Source: Lotus japonicus
Lineage: Eukaryota > Streptophyta > Magnoliopsida > Fabales > Fabaceae
Assembly: GCF_012489685.1 (NCBI RefSeq)
Contig: NC_080043.1
Location: forward strand, 61,373,920-61,437,919
Reading direction: 5' to 3'
Length of the DNA: 64,000 nucleotides
The stretch's first letter is position 1; the number at the start of each line of letters is the position of its first letter. Below are positions 24,805 to 36,671 of this stretch, in pieces. The notes under the pieces are model-generated. The model was not told where the DNA came from, made no database searches, and was given only the letters and a program-made list of their open reading frames with translations. Made by a program: the position numbers and the translations under genes.

Positions 24805-25340
24805 GGCTGCACAGTTGGTCCCCCTAATTTGGACTATGCGCGATTTTAGTCCCGGTCCCCTAATATGTTCAGCAGATTTAGTCCTCTAACTTTTTTTACA
24901 ATCAAGTTCCTCAATCACTACTATTCTACTTAAAATTCTCAAATTCTTATTTTCTAAGAAAACTTTTCACAAATTGAATCAATTTAATCATTATAGAGTA
25001 GACGTTCTTTTCATAAAAACTCACTAATCAAAATATTAAATTTCAACAAAAAAACCCAATTTCCGTGCTCATTATACCCTCATCTCATATCCTACAAAAT
25101 CCTTCAAAATTTAACAAAATGTCACTATTTTTTATACTTGAAGTTTTAAACATTCAAAAATGCATCATAAATTCTAAAATATTTGAAAAGAAAATGAAGA
25201 TTGAATAATTTTATGCATACGAAAATTGAGAGAAGGACCAAATTTGCTTAATTTAAAAGTAAGCGGACTTGATTAGCTCAAAAAATAGGGGAATTCAAAT
25301 CACATAGTCCAAACTAAGGGAACCAAAATGCAAATAAGCC
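24805..25340. mobile_element. MITE-like element with imperfect terminal inverted repeats
   Basis: The left end (24805-24850) contains TTGGTCCCCCTAATTTGGAC and ACTATG. The right end, read on the minus strand (25340-25295), contains TTGGTTCCCTTAGTTTGGAC and ACTATG. The 536-bp interior is AT-rich with no coding capacity. A TSD is not clear. Such units ('ttggtccct...' repeats) are common in legume DNA, but I cannot name the family. Confidence 0.55.
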
Positions 25341-26047
25341 TTATAAATCATACCCTTAACCTTTTTGGTGTCTTCTGTAAGTCATGTTTTGTTTCTGAGT
25401 TTAAGACCCTATATGGATGGTGAAAGTTTTCTTTTGGACCAACCTGTCGGCAACGATACATAATCATAGACCTCTTGCTGTTTTTTCTCTTAGTAATGTG
25501 CTTTCATATTTTCACATTTTTCTGCTGCGAACTTGTTTTTGGCATTAAGCTGTTTTGGGGAACTTTAAATGAGATGATTGGAGCTACCCAAAGATCTGCA
25601 CCAGTTTCTCTGGTTTCAGTCTCCTTAAAGAAGCTAAGATTCTGTAGTAGTACTGCTCTATCCTTATTCATTACTATTCTCTGGCGGATGGAAAGTAAGG
25701 TTGGAATAAACAGGCAGAATCACCAATTCTGTTGGCAGAAATATCAATCTCTTTTTGACACTTGACAGAAATGCTCTCTCAATCTTCTTCACTCATGTTC
25801 TCTCATTCCTTACTACTTTCCTTTTGTCCCATCTATTAAGCTTAAAATGGAGTAGTAGTAGTCTAGTGGAAGGGAGCGGGATTCAGATTTGTTAGCATTA
25901 GGTAAACTACAGTGTCTTAGTTGTAAGGGGAAACCTTTGTAAGATAGATATTTCTCCTTGCTCTTTTCATTTTCAATCAATAAAATCATTTATCTTTCTC
26001 TATTTCCATTGTGTGTTCCTAGCATTTATATTGGAGGGTTTCTGAGC
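25341..26047. other. intron 8 sequence, possible old LTR
   Basis: No gene seen. 25850-26040 has LTR-like 3' end character (TTTCAATCAATAAAATC followed by TCCTAGCA) but no partner copy in the window. Confidence 0.3.
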
Positions 26048-26303
26048 TGTTGAAAACACTTGAATGTTTAACTGAATTTCATTGATTGTAAAACTAAAGA
26101 GTACAAGAGATGATCTCTCTATTTATAGAGAGAGTTTACAAAGCTTGCATAAGAAGCTAACAAATTCTGTTATGACAGCTCAGCATGACAGCTAAGATAA
26201 CTAACTAGACAGCTAGGCTTAACCGCTAGGATAACTAACTATCTAACAGTAACTAACAGTTACTTAACAGAAACTATATCTGACTATATAGTATACTCTA
26301 ATA
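26048..26303 (-). repeat. 3' LTR of copia element A
   Basis: 256 bp, TGTTGAAAAC...CTCTAATA on the + strand. It contains CTATTTATAGAG, a likely TATA box read on the minus strand. The neighbouring polypurine tract on the minus strand is TTGAGTTTGAGGGGGCC. Confidence 0.88.
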
Positions 26304-26316
26304 GGCCCCCTCAAAC

Positions 26317-29300
26317 TCAAGGTGGTTGAGAAAGGAACTTCTCAAGCACATGTAGTTTGGAACGAAGAAGATCAAAACGAGTTGGGGCTAGGGCCTTGGT
26401 AAAGATATTAGCCAACTGGTCTTCTGAAGGAACATGATGCACAAAGAGGGACTTATTGAGAACTTTCTCTCTCACAAAGATGTCAAGTTCCATGTGCTTT
26501 GTGCGGGTGTGAAGAACTGGGTTGTGAGTCAATGCTACAACATGTTGTCACAGAAAACCCTTGGAGGAGTAAAGGGAACCTGAAGTTCCTGTAAAAGAGA
26601 TTGTATCCACAACAATTCAGCAGAGGTATTTGCCAAGCTCCTGTATTCTGCCTCTGTACTGGACCTAGCAACTAAGGTTTGCTTCTTAGAGCACCAAGAC
26701 ACAAGATTAGGTCCAAAGAACACACAAGACCCTGAAGTTGACCTTCTATCATCAGGATCTGAGCCCCAATCTGCATCACAAAAGGCCAGTAATGGGACTG
26801 GAGAAGTTAAGGAACAGGGTTTTAGATGCAGGCCATGATGAATGATGCCCTTGAGATATCTAAGTATGCGCTTAACAGCCTTCCAATGATCTTCTCATGG
26901 CTGGCTGAGAAACTGGCATACTTTATTCACTGCAAAGCTGATTTCTGGCCTGGTTAGAGTAGCATATTGGAGGGCCCCTACAATGGACCTGTATAGAGTG
27001 GGATCAGTAAAGTAATCTGACCCATACTTGCTTAATTTTGCACCCCCAATCATAGGAGTAGAGATACCCTTAACTTCACTCATATCTGCTCTTTCAAGTA
27101 AATCATGGATGTATTTGGTTTGAGTCAAGAGTAAGGATTTGTCCTGCAAATGATGGACTTGGAATCCAAGAAAATAATCAAGCTGGCCCAACTGCTTCAA
27201 AGAAAACTCTGAATTCAGATTCTGAACTATTTGTTGAACCAAAGTCAAGGAATTTCCAGTAATAATAATATCATCTACATAAACTAGAATGTAGATGCAG
27301 CTGCCCTTGGTATGAAATGTGAACAAAGAAGGATCCCATTTACTAGGGTTGAAACCATACTTGACCAAGGCTGTTTTCAGCCTCTCAAAGCATGCTCTAG
27401 GGGCCTGTTTGAGGCCATAGAGGGCCTTATTGAGTCTGCAAACTAGGGACTTGTCTGAGTGTTGAAAACTAGAGGGTTGAGTCATGTAGACTTCCTCTTG
27501 AAGTGCACCATTGAGGAATGCATTGTTCACATCAAGCTGGTGAATGTGCCACTGCTTGGTAATGGCTAAAGAGAGAGTAATTATTATAGTTACAGGTTTG
27601 ACTACTGGAGAAAAGGTCTCTGACTAATCAAACCCTTTAACTTGATGGTAGCCCTTGGCCACAAGCCTGGCTTTATACCTGTTTATGTAGCCATCTGCAT
27701 TTTCCTTCACTCTAAACACCCATTTAGAACCAATAGGGTGTCTATCCTTGAGAAGAGGGACCAAAGTCCATGTGTTGTTGGCTAGCAATGCATCATATTC
27801 TGCCTGCATGGCAGCTTGCCATTTAGGGTCCTTGAGAGCCCGCTTAGCCGTAGTAGGTTCAGCCTGAGTTAGGAGCAATGATGGGAACAATCTGGGCATC
27901 ACAATGCCAGATTTGGACCTTGTTTGCATGGGATGAGCATTCCCAACTGGTGGAGGTGTAGGACCTGAAGAAGAAGATGCATCTGAAGATTGCACAGGTG
28001 GTAGAGAGTGAGAATGCCCTGAGGAAGCCTGAGAAATCTGTGGAGACTGTGCAGGCTGTTGCTGTACTGAAGCAAAACTCTGAGAATTTGAACTGGCAGA
28101 AGGTGCAGGCACTGTAGCAGGTTGCTGAAGTTGAGCAACAGCAGGCACAATTGGTATAACTGAAGTGATACCTTGTGCAGAAGAACTTGTAGGAGAGCTA
28201 ACCTTATCAGAATAAGGGAACTTAAACTCATCAAACACCACATCTCTGGACACATAAATCTTGCCATCACTATCCAAGCATTTATATCCTTGATGAGGTG
28301 AAGAGTATCCAATGAACACACACTCCTTAGACCTCAAAGACAACTTTGAGTGTGTGTAGGGCCTGAGATGGGGATAGCAAGCACAACCAAAAACCTTAAG
28401 AAGCTTGTAATCAGGTTTAGTCTTGAACAGCTTGAAATAAGGACTTACATTCCCCAAAACAGAAGTAGGTAGTCTATTAATAAGAAATGCAGCAGCCAGA
28501 AAAGCATGATCCCAAAATTGAAAGGGTAAATGAGCATGTGCAAGCAATGAGAGACCTGTCTCTACAATATGGCGATGCTTCCTTTCCACACTACCATTTT
28601 GATGGTGTGTGTAAGGACAATTAAGCCTATGAACAAGACCCAACTTTGTAGAGTAAGAGGTAAGAGGCTTAAATTCAGTGCCATTGTCAATTTGAACAAA
28701 CTTGAGTTTCACAACAAATTTCAATTCAACCATTGCTTGAAATTGGAGGAAAGTAGAACAAGTATCAGATTTCCTTCTCATGGGAAAAATCCAAGTGAAC
28801 CTAGAATAGGCATCTACACATGTAAGGAAATAGTAATACCCAACTTTGTAAAGTAAGAGGTAAGAGGCTTAAATTCAGTGTCGTTGTCGGTTTGAACAGA
28901 CTTGAGTTTTACACGAAATTTCAATTCAACCATTGCTTGAAATTGGAGGAAAGTAGAACAAGTATCAGATTTCCTTCTCATGGGAAAAATCCAAGTGAAC
29001 CTAGAATAGGCATCTACACATGTAAGGAAATAGTAATAGCCACTAGATGACTCAAGGGATGTAGGTCCCCATAAATCAGCAAAAACAAGTTCTAATGGTG
29101 AATTATAGACAGTAGTAGAGGTAGCAGAAGGTAATCTATGAGACTTGGAAAGACAACAAGCTGAACAAACTTGAAATTTTGCTTTGTTAGGTACTGGAAT
29201 ATTACAAGAAGTTAAAGCAGAATGCAAAGCCTCATGATGAGGATGACCTAACCTAGAGTGCCACAAACCATAAGAGGTTGGACATACAAGAGAGTTACTA

Positions 29301-30898
29301 GTAGTGCTAGATACATTAGATTTAGGAAAAACAGTAGAATAAGCAGAAGAAACAGCAACAGATGGGGTTGAAGAAACAGCAGCTGAAGGGACTGAAGACA
29401 CTTGGACAAGAGGTTGCTTGGGAGTATGCATGGCCTCAAAGATATACAAGCCATCTGGACCAACACTACCACGAAGTAGAACTCTAGAAGTTTCTTGACA
29501 TTTGACAACACAATAAGAGGAGTGAAACTCAAAGTAAACATTATTATCCTTAGCAAATTTGCTAACACTAACAAGGTTCTTGGTAATATTTGGAACTAAG
29601 AGAAGTTTACTAAGAGTAAGTGGGGTGTTGGTGTGATAAGGAGAAGGAAAGGAAGCTGAACCAATAGAGAGAATAGGCAAACCTTGACCATTCCCCATAC
29701 AGATATGATCATTACCAGTAAGTGAAACACTGTCAGAGATCACAAAAGCATCATTTGTAACATGGTGAGTATTACCTGAATCTGGAAACCAAGTGCTAAG
29801 ATTGGCTGCAGTAGAGGAAGTACCAACTGATGAAGGTGGACCAGTGAGCATAGCTTGAGGAGGGCTGCCTTTGGCCTCCACCAGAAAACTGAGAAGCAAG
29901 AGAATTAGGCCAGTGAGTACCTCCATTGTTCCATTGTGAACCAGTAGCAGGAGCAAATCCAAATTGCTGAGAAGGATGTCCTGTGCCAGAGCCTTGTCCA
30001 TAGAAGAAACCAGGACCAAACTGTTGGCCAAAACCAGAACCAATTTGGTGACCAAACTGTGTAGGAGTGCCAAATTGTGGAATGCCACAGAAAGGTGAAA
30101 AACCAAACTAAGGCATCATAGGAGAAGGCATAGACATATTAGGCGTATTGAAAGGAAAATTCATGCCATACCCACCGTCCATTCCAGTAGAAGATGAAGA
30201 AGAGGAACCGCGATGATAACAAATACTTGCATCATGTCCATATTTATAGCAAATTTGACATTGAACACTGCGATTACCTCCTTTACAACGTCCATGTCCA
30301 TCACCATAGCCACCACGAGAATTGCGACCACCGCCACGACCATTGTAACCACCGCGGTTGCGGTCATCACTGCGATCTTCATAAGATCTATCATCAAAGG
30401 AGGAATCCACAACACTGCTTCAGTCGTCGCAGTCGACGGTGCTGGCGGAGGCGTTGGTGGCGGCGCAACCTGAGTCAAAAGCGCTGAAGGTGGATTTGCA
30501 TTCATCTGACGAGATCGAGCGCGATCCAAGCACGCTTCATGTGCGATAATCATAGCTTCAACTTGCGAAATTGGAGTTTGAGCCTCACGATTGTACACAA
30601 TCGTCATAAGATGACTATAGTCATCGGGAAGACCATCGAAAACAGCTTCAAGGTGCTCGCGATAGGTGACTGGATCACCGATGGTGATTAACGCATTAAC
30701 GATCGACTTGATGCGTTTGAGATCCGATGTGCTCTTCGATCCTTTGGTTATGGATCGCAACTCAGATCAGAGTTGTGTGCTATGCGCCAGTGAGTGCGCT
30801 TGGAAGAAATCGAGCAGCGCCTTCCAGATCTGCCACGATTGAGTATAATTGACCACTTTAGGTAGCACTGACGGCGAAAGCGAGGAAAGATGCCATGT
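26317..30898 (-). pseudogene. gag-pol of copia element A, main part
   Basis: Minus-strand order from 30898 to 26317: gag C-terminal part (30160-30760), zinc knuckle CQICYKYGHDASIC (about 30215-30265), protease (WFPDSGNTHH near 29780), integrase HHCC and DDE regions (28000-29300), RT (NNAFLNG, ILVYVDDI near 27280) and RNase H ([19 protein letters not shown] near 26640). Frame is broken by a stop near 27625 (within the FDxSETFSP block), a stop near 26897, a 200-bp tandem duplication in integrase (28641-29040) and further shifts near 26530 and 30108. No functional polyprotein can be read. Confidence 0.85.
28641..29040 (-). repeat. 200-bp tandem duplication in copia A integrase
   Basis: Units 28641-28840 and 28841-29040 repeat in tandem. 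They differ at about 9-10 positions, crowded into the first 75 bp, while the last 125 bp look nearly identical. The unit length is not a multiple of three, so it also shifts the frame. Confidence 0.85.
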
Positions 30899-30902
30899 GA
30901 AT

Positions 30903-31109
30903 TGTTGGAAAATATATCAGTATTTATTGTTTTCCAGTCAATTCTAGAGATTCTATTATTGACTTTTTTATATGTAATAATTTTCTCCTTAATTCAAGGA
31001 GTAGTAATTCTCTCCTTAATCCAAGGAGTAATAATTGTATCCTCTCTATAAATACCAGCCTTTGGCTGAGGAATAGAATAGAACAGCATTTACCTATTAT
31101 TTTCCAATA
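30903..31109 (+). repeat. 5' LTR of copia element B
   Basis: 207 bp, TGTTGGAAAA...TTCCAATA. It contains TCTCTATAAATACC, a good TATA box, at about 31053-31066. Confidence 0.93.
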
Positions 31110-31123
31110 TGGTATCAAGAGCC
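31110..31123 (+). promoter_or_regulatory. primer-binding site of copia B
   Basis: TGGTATCAAGAGCC directly after the 5' LTR, the usual complement of the initiator-tRNA-Met 3' end in plant copia elements, with one extra A compared with TGGTATCAGAGC. Confidence 0.85.
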
Positions 31124-31216
31124 CTAGGTTGGGACTTCTACTGTAGAGCTTTCCACAGCTAGTCTGATAAACCTATTTCCTTCCCCGACCCGTTTCACAT
31201 ACCCATTTAGCCTCCT

Positions 31217-34200
31217 ATGGCAGGTCGCAATAGGTGGCCCTCCATAGCAGAGGCCTACACCGGATCCACAGCCAACCACGGCGAACAATCACTTGACTCG
31301 GGCGTCAACAGCGGTGATGGCGGTGGCAAAGGAGACGGCGGTGGTCGCGGTAATGGTGGTGGTCGTGGAGATGGCACACCAAAGTTCGTCGCAAACAGTG
31401 GCGGTAATGACAACAACAATGAAAACAGAAACAACAGTGTTTATGGTGACAGTAATGTCAATATAGGTTGCAATGACCAAGAGGGTTCCTCATACTCCCT
31501 CAAGGTCAATATTCCTAAGATGAATGGGAAGAACTATAATGAATGGGCCTAAACCGTTCGCTTGGTATTGGATAGCAAAGGGAAGCTTGGTTTTTTAACA
31601 GGAGCAGTAGCTGAACCAACAAGCGGAGACCCTCGTTACAAACAATGGAAATCTGAAAACTCCTTGATTATTGCTTGGTTGGTAAGCTCTATGGAAACTG
31701 GAATAGGTAAGCCTTACATGTTTTTGCCTTCTGCAAAGGATGTGTGGGAAGCTGTTAAGGAAACATACTCTGATATTCAAAACTCCTCCCAAATTTTTGG
31801 TTTAAAATCAAAGTTATGGCAGGCTAAACAAGGTGACAGGAGTGTAACTGCTTATTACAATGAGTTGTTGACCCTGTGGCAAGAATTAGATCTCTGTTAT
31901 GATGACAATTGGAGGTGTACAGAAGATAGTGTTCTGTTTCTCAAGAGGCAAGAAAATGATCGTGTCTTCATGTTTCTTGCTGGGCTAAATACAGACCTTG
32001 ATGAGGTAAGGGGTCGAGTTTTAGGAAAAATACCATTGCCAACTCTTCGTGAAACTTTTGCAGAAATCAGAAGGGAGGAGGCACGACAAGGAATTATGAT
32101 GGGCAAGACACCACGAAGTTCTGAATCTGAAGGCTTTGCTCTGGCTACTAGGAACCTCGGCGAGGGAAAAAGGTCAGACAAAGTTCCTTGGTGCGATCAC
32201 TGCAAGCGCGAATGGCACACGCGTGAAAATTGTTGGAAGCTCATAGGAAAACCTCCTAGCTGGAAGAAGAAAGGTGGTCGTGCATTTCAAGCAAGTAATT
32301 CTGATCAAGGGCAGCAATCCTCTTCGACTCAGCTTCCGCTCACTACGGAACAACTAGACAAACTGCTCAAACTCCTCGAGTCTTCAACCCCTTCTTGCTC
32401 TATAGCAACAAAAGGTAATTCTGCATGTCTTAGTGTCAGTCCCAGTCATACTTGGGTATTAGATTCAGGTGCCTCGGATCACATGACAAGTGAATCCACC
32501 TTGTTTTCTTCATATAGTCCATGTGCAGGTAATCAAAAAATAAAAATTGCAGATGGCTCTTTTTCAGCCATTGCAGGTAAAGGGTCAGTTGTGTTGTCTC
32601 CAGTGTTAACTCTTAACGATGTCCTTCATGTTCCAAACTTATCCTGTAATTTAATGTCTGTTAGTAAATTAACCCGAGATATAAATTGTCAAACCAATTT
32701 TTTCCGTTCTCACTGTGTCTTTCAGGATTTGAACTCGGGGAAGATGATTGGCAGTGCTAAGGAGAGTGGAGGACTCTACTACCTTGACATTGGATCTGCA
32801 TCACAACTACCTCCAAAAACAATAAGTTCCTGCTTTGAATCTTTTTTTGTTTTGAATAATAATGATGACAACGTTATGTTATGGCATTTACGATTAGGTC
32901 ATCCTAGTTTTCATTACTTAAAACACTTGTTTCCTAAGTTATTTTATAATAAGAACCTTTCTTTGCTTAAATGTGAAGCATGTGAGTTTGCAAAGCATCA
33001 TCGTTCCCAATTTCCAATACAGCCATATAAACCATCAAAACCTTTTTCTATTGTTCACAGTGATGTTTGGGGCCCTAACCGTACAAGTACACTTTCTCTT
33101 AAAAAATGGTTCATCACATTTATAGATGACCATTCAAGAGTATGTTGGGTGTACTTGTTAAAGGGGAAATCAGATGTTTGTCGGGCTGTAAAGGATTTTT
33201 GTACAATGGTGCAGAACCAATATCAAACAAATATTCAAGTCTTTAGAAGTGATAATGGCAAAGAATATTTTAACACTATTTTGGATGATTTTTTCCTAAA
33301 AAATGGGATTGTACATCAAAGTTCATGTCCTAATACTCCTCAACAAAATGGAGTTGCTGAAAGAAAAAATAGACATTTATTGGAGGTTGCTAGAGCATTA
33401 CTTTTCTCAAGTAAAGTACCAAACTATTTGTGGGGCGAAGCTGTTTTAACAGCGGCATATTTAATTAGTAGAATGCCCTCCAAAGTTCTCAATTTCCAAA
33501 CTCCAATTAATACTTTCAAAGAATGTTTTCCTAGTACTCGTGTTTCAACTGATTTGACATTAAAAATCTTTGGTTGCATAGCCTTTGTTCATGAACATAA
33601 AAATGTTGGAAAACTTGAACCACGTGCTATAAAATGTGTTTTTGTTGGATACTCCCCAACCCAAAAGGGGTATAAATGTTTTGATCCAAAAAACAAGAAA
33701 ATGTTTGTCACTATGGACGTTACGTTTTTTGAAAATAAACCTTTTTTTTAATGACACTCATCTTCATGGGGGGGATATAAAGGAAGACTCGTTTCAAATT
33801 GAGGACATGAGTTTTTTAAATAAATTATCTTTGCCTGTACCACAAAGCTCTAAGACTTATAGTTCTGCACCAACAGAAAATGGCCAAGATACTCTATCTG
33901 ATCCTACTCCTGTTATGAGTAAGGAACTTGAGGAATAAAAGCCTACATTTTCTCATGAAGAAACCAATGAGAATCTTGACAATAGGGATGATGATGATCT
34001 AATTAAAATGCCACAAAATAATGAGTCACTTAAAGAGAACAGATTTGAAGTAGGAAACAGGACTTGGAAAGGGAAGGTTTATGTGAAAAAGCACCACAAA
34101 GAAAGGAATGAGTCCACATCTCAACACTGTCAGGAATCTGAACCGGGGAATGATCAACCTCCTAAGAAAATGAAAGGTAAGTCTATCTCTGTTTCTGAGA

Positions 34201-35885
34201 GTCGTATTTTGTATCCTGATATAGATGATCCTGTTGCCATTAGAAAACCTGTTAGATCTTGCACTAAACACCCTATTTCCAATTTTATATCATATTCAAA
34301 TTTGTCTTCATCTCTGTCTGCCTTCACCTCAAAATTGTCTAGTGTAGAAATTCCAAAAAATGTCCAGGTTGCTCTAGAAATTCCAAAGTGGAGGGAAGCT
34401 GTACTTGAGGAGATGACAGCTCTTGAAAAGAACAAAACTTGGAGTGTTATGACACTACCAGATGGCAAGAAGACAGTTGGATGCAAATGGGTGTTTACTG
34501 TGAAGTATAATTCATATGGGTCAATTGAAAGGTACAAGGCTCGCTTGGTGGCGAAGGGCTTTACTCAGACCTATGGTATAGACTACTCAGAGACATTTGC
34601 TCCTGTTGCAAAATTGAACACTGTCCGAATTCTCTTATCTCTTGCTGCCAACCTGGATTGGCCCCTACATCAATTGGATGTTAAGAATGCGTTTCTTAAT
34701 GGTGATCTAGAAGAAGAAGTATATATGGAGATTCCTCCTGGCTTTGAAAGCAAATTTGGACCAAATGTATGCAAACTAAATAGGTCTTTGTATGGATTAA
34801 AGCAGTCCCCTAGAGCTTGGTTTGAAAAATTCACTCAGTCCATGAAGAAACAAGGGTACACTCAAGGACAGGCTGACCACACCTTATTCACAAAATTCTC
34901 CCATGATGGGAAAGTTGCTGCCCTGATTGTTTATGTTGATGATATTGTCCTTACTGGAGATGATACAGTTGAAATGGCAAGAGTAAAAGAGAAATTAGCA
35001 GTAGACTTTGAAATCAAGGACTTAGGACCCATGAGATATTTTCTTGGAATGGAGGTTGCTCGATCAAAGAATGGTATTGTGGTTTCACAGCAGAAATACA
35101 TTCTAGACTTATTGAAAGAAACAGGAATGAGTGGATGTCGTCCAGCAGATACCCCTATGGATCCTAATGCTAAACTTTGGGAAGAAGGTAGTGTTCCCGT
35201 TGATACTGGAAGATACCAAAGATTGGTTGGGAAACTGATTTATTTGTCACACACTCGACCTGATATTGCTTTCTCAGTTAGTGCAGTGAGTCAGTTCATG
35301 CATTCTCCTTTTGAGGAACATCTTGAGGCAGTCTATAGGATACTGAGATATTTGAAGGGAAATCCCGGAAAAGGCTTATTTTTTAAGAAGACTAGTGAAA
35401 GAAATGTGTCTATCTTCACCGATGCTGATTGGGCAGGCTCAGTCACAGATAGAAGATCAACCTCTGGATATTGTACCTATGTTTGGGGTAATCTTGTGAC
35501 ATGGAGGAGCAAGAAACAAGGAGTTGTGGCAAGAAGTAGTGCAGAAGCTGAGTTTAGAGCTATGGCTCAAGGTATTTGTGAAGGATTATGGATTCATAGA
35601 GTCCTAGAAGAACTTAAGATGAAAATTGAGCTTCCATTGAAATTATACTCCGACAGTAAAGCTGCTATTAGCATAGCTCATAACCCAGTTCAACATGACA
35701 GAACCAAGCATATTGAGATTGATCGACATTTCATAAAGGAGAAGTTAGATGCTGGAATCATATGTCTACCTTTTGTGACTTCGAGTCAGCAAACTGCGGA
35801 TATCCTGACCAAGAGCTTGGCAAGACCTACCTTTGAGCATTTGATAGGCAAGTTGGGCATGATAGATATCTATGCACCAACTTGA
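31217..35885 (+). pseudogene. gag-pol of copia element B with two stops and one frameshift
   Basis: Domains in order: gag from MAGRNRWPSIAEAYTGS; zinc knuckle CDHCKREWHTRENC (32192-32233); protease DSGASDHM (about 32461); integrase HHCC (32880-33010) and catalytic core with HSDVWGP, RSDNGKEY and AERKNRHLLE; RT with QLDVKNAFLNG and YVDDI (34932-34946); RNase H with TDADWAG and SSAEAEFRAM. Stop at 35883-35885, just before the polypurine tract. Lesions: in-frame TAA at 31550-31552 in gag, a frame change in the run of eight T at 33742-33749, and in-frame TAA at 33936-33938. Otherwise the frame is open throughout. Both stops are one C-to-T change from a sense codon. With identical LTRs the element moved very recently, so either the breaks came after insertion or its proteins were supplied by another copy. 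Confidence 0.9.
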
Positions 35886-35892
35886 GGGGGGG

Positions 35893-36099
35893 TGTTGGAA
35901 AATATATCAGTATTTATTGTTTTCCAGTCAATTCTAGAGATTCTATTATTGACTTTTTTATATGTAATAATTTTCTCCTTAATTCAAGGAGTAGTAATTC
36001 TCTCCTTAATCCAAGGAGTAATAATTGTATCCTCTCTATAAATACCAGCCTTTGGCTGAGGAATAGAATAGAACAGCATTTACCTATTATTTTCCAATA
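35893..36099 (+). repeat. 3' LTR of copia element B
   Basis: 207 bp, apparently identical to the 5' LTR. Preceded by the polypurine tract TTGAGGGGGGG (35883-35892). Confidence 0.93.
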
Positions 36100-36104
36100 T
36101 GAAT

Positions 36105-36249
36105 AGAGCAGAATCTTGCTGCTCCCAAATCAGATACGCAGGATTCTCCACTGCGTTCACGCGATCAACTTCATTGAGGAAACGAGGTAGAATTTCATGA
36201 CTGGTGAGGAAGCTCTGCAATCGATGAGTGCGAGCAATGCCTTCAACGT
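36105..36249 (-). pseudogene. gag fragment of copia A between two insertions
   Basis: Minus-strand reading EGIARTHRLQSFLTSHEILP and NPAYLIWEQQDSALF, the N-terminal gag region of copia A. It continues into 30898 on one side and 41478 on the other once the two insertions and their TSDs are removed. Confidence 0.8.
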
Positions 36250-36614
36250 TGATAGAGTGAAGAGGATGCCAAAGCCTCTTGTTACTCAAGTCTACACTAG
36301 GCGCTAGCAAAGCAAGTCTCTAACTGATTAGGAGCTGAGTTGGACTAGTCTATAAATAAGAGCTTCACGCTCATAGTTAGTTACTCTTGTTGTTTTGGGT
36401 AGTTGGAATAACTGAATTGAAGGCAATTCAGTTAGGGATTTCTGGTTCACAACTGAACAGGGTTCAGTTGAGTTTCCAGTATCAATTTCAGTTCTTGTTG
36501 TTCTTGCTTTCTTCTCTGTAATCAACACTGAACCTCTGGAAAATTCTCTGCTATTGAATTCGAATTCTGTTCTCTTTTCTTCTGTGATTTCTGTTTCTGG
36601 TTCTGGATCTATCA
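36250..36614 (+). repeat. 5' LTR of the chromovirus
   Basis: 365 bp. TATA-like CTATAAATAAGAGC at about 36350-36363. It ends ATCTATCA, followed after two bases by the PBS. Confidence 0.92.
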
Positions 36615-36616
36615 AT

Positions 36617-36631
36617 TGGTATCAGAGCACC
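36617..36631 (+). promoter_or_regulatory. primer-binding site of the chromovirus
   Basis: TGGTATCAGAGCACC, complementary to the initiator tRNA-Met 3' end, two bases after the 5' LTR. Confidence 0.88.
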
Positions 36632-36671
36632 AATCTGGTGCCCTGAATTCCGCGATTTCCAGGGGTAGTGC

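Larger units (their letters stand above)
30903..36099 (+). mobile_element. Ty1/copia element B, complete, very young
   Basis: 5197 bp with TSD TGAAT on both sides (30898-30902, 36100-36104), inserted into gag of copia element A. The LTRs are 207 bp each and look identical base for base. It has a PBS after the 5' LTR and a G-rich polypurine tract before the 3' LTR. Coding is on the + strand, opposite to its host. Gag/IN motifs resemble the Ivana/Oryco-type copia lineage (low certainty). Confidence 0.93.

Noticed and set aside
30194..30487. Plus-strand His/Asn- and Thr-rich open frames
   Set aside because: They are antisense shadows of the glycine/arginine-rich gag tail and zinc knuckle of copia A.
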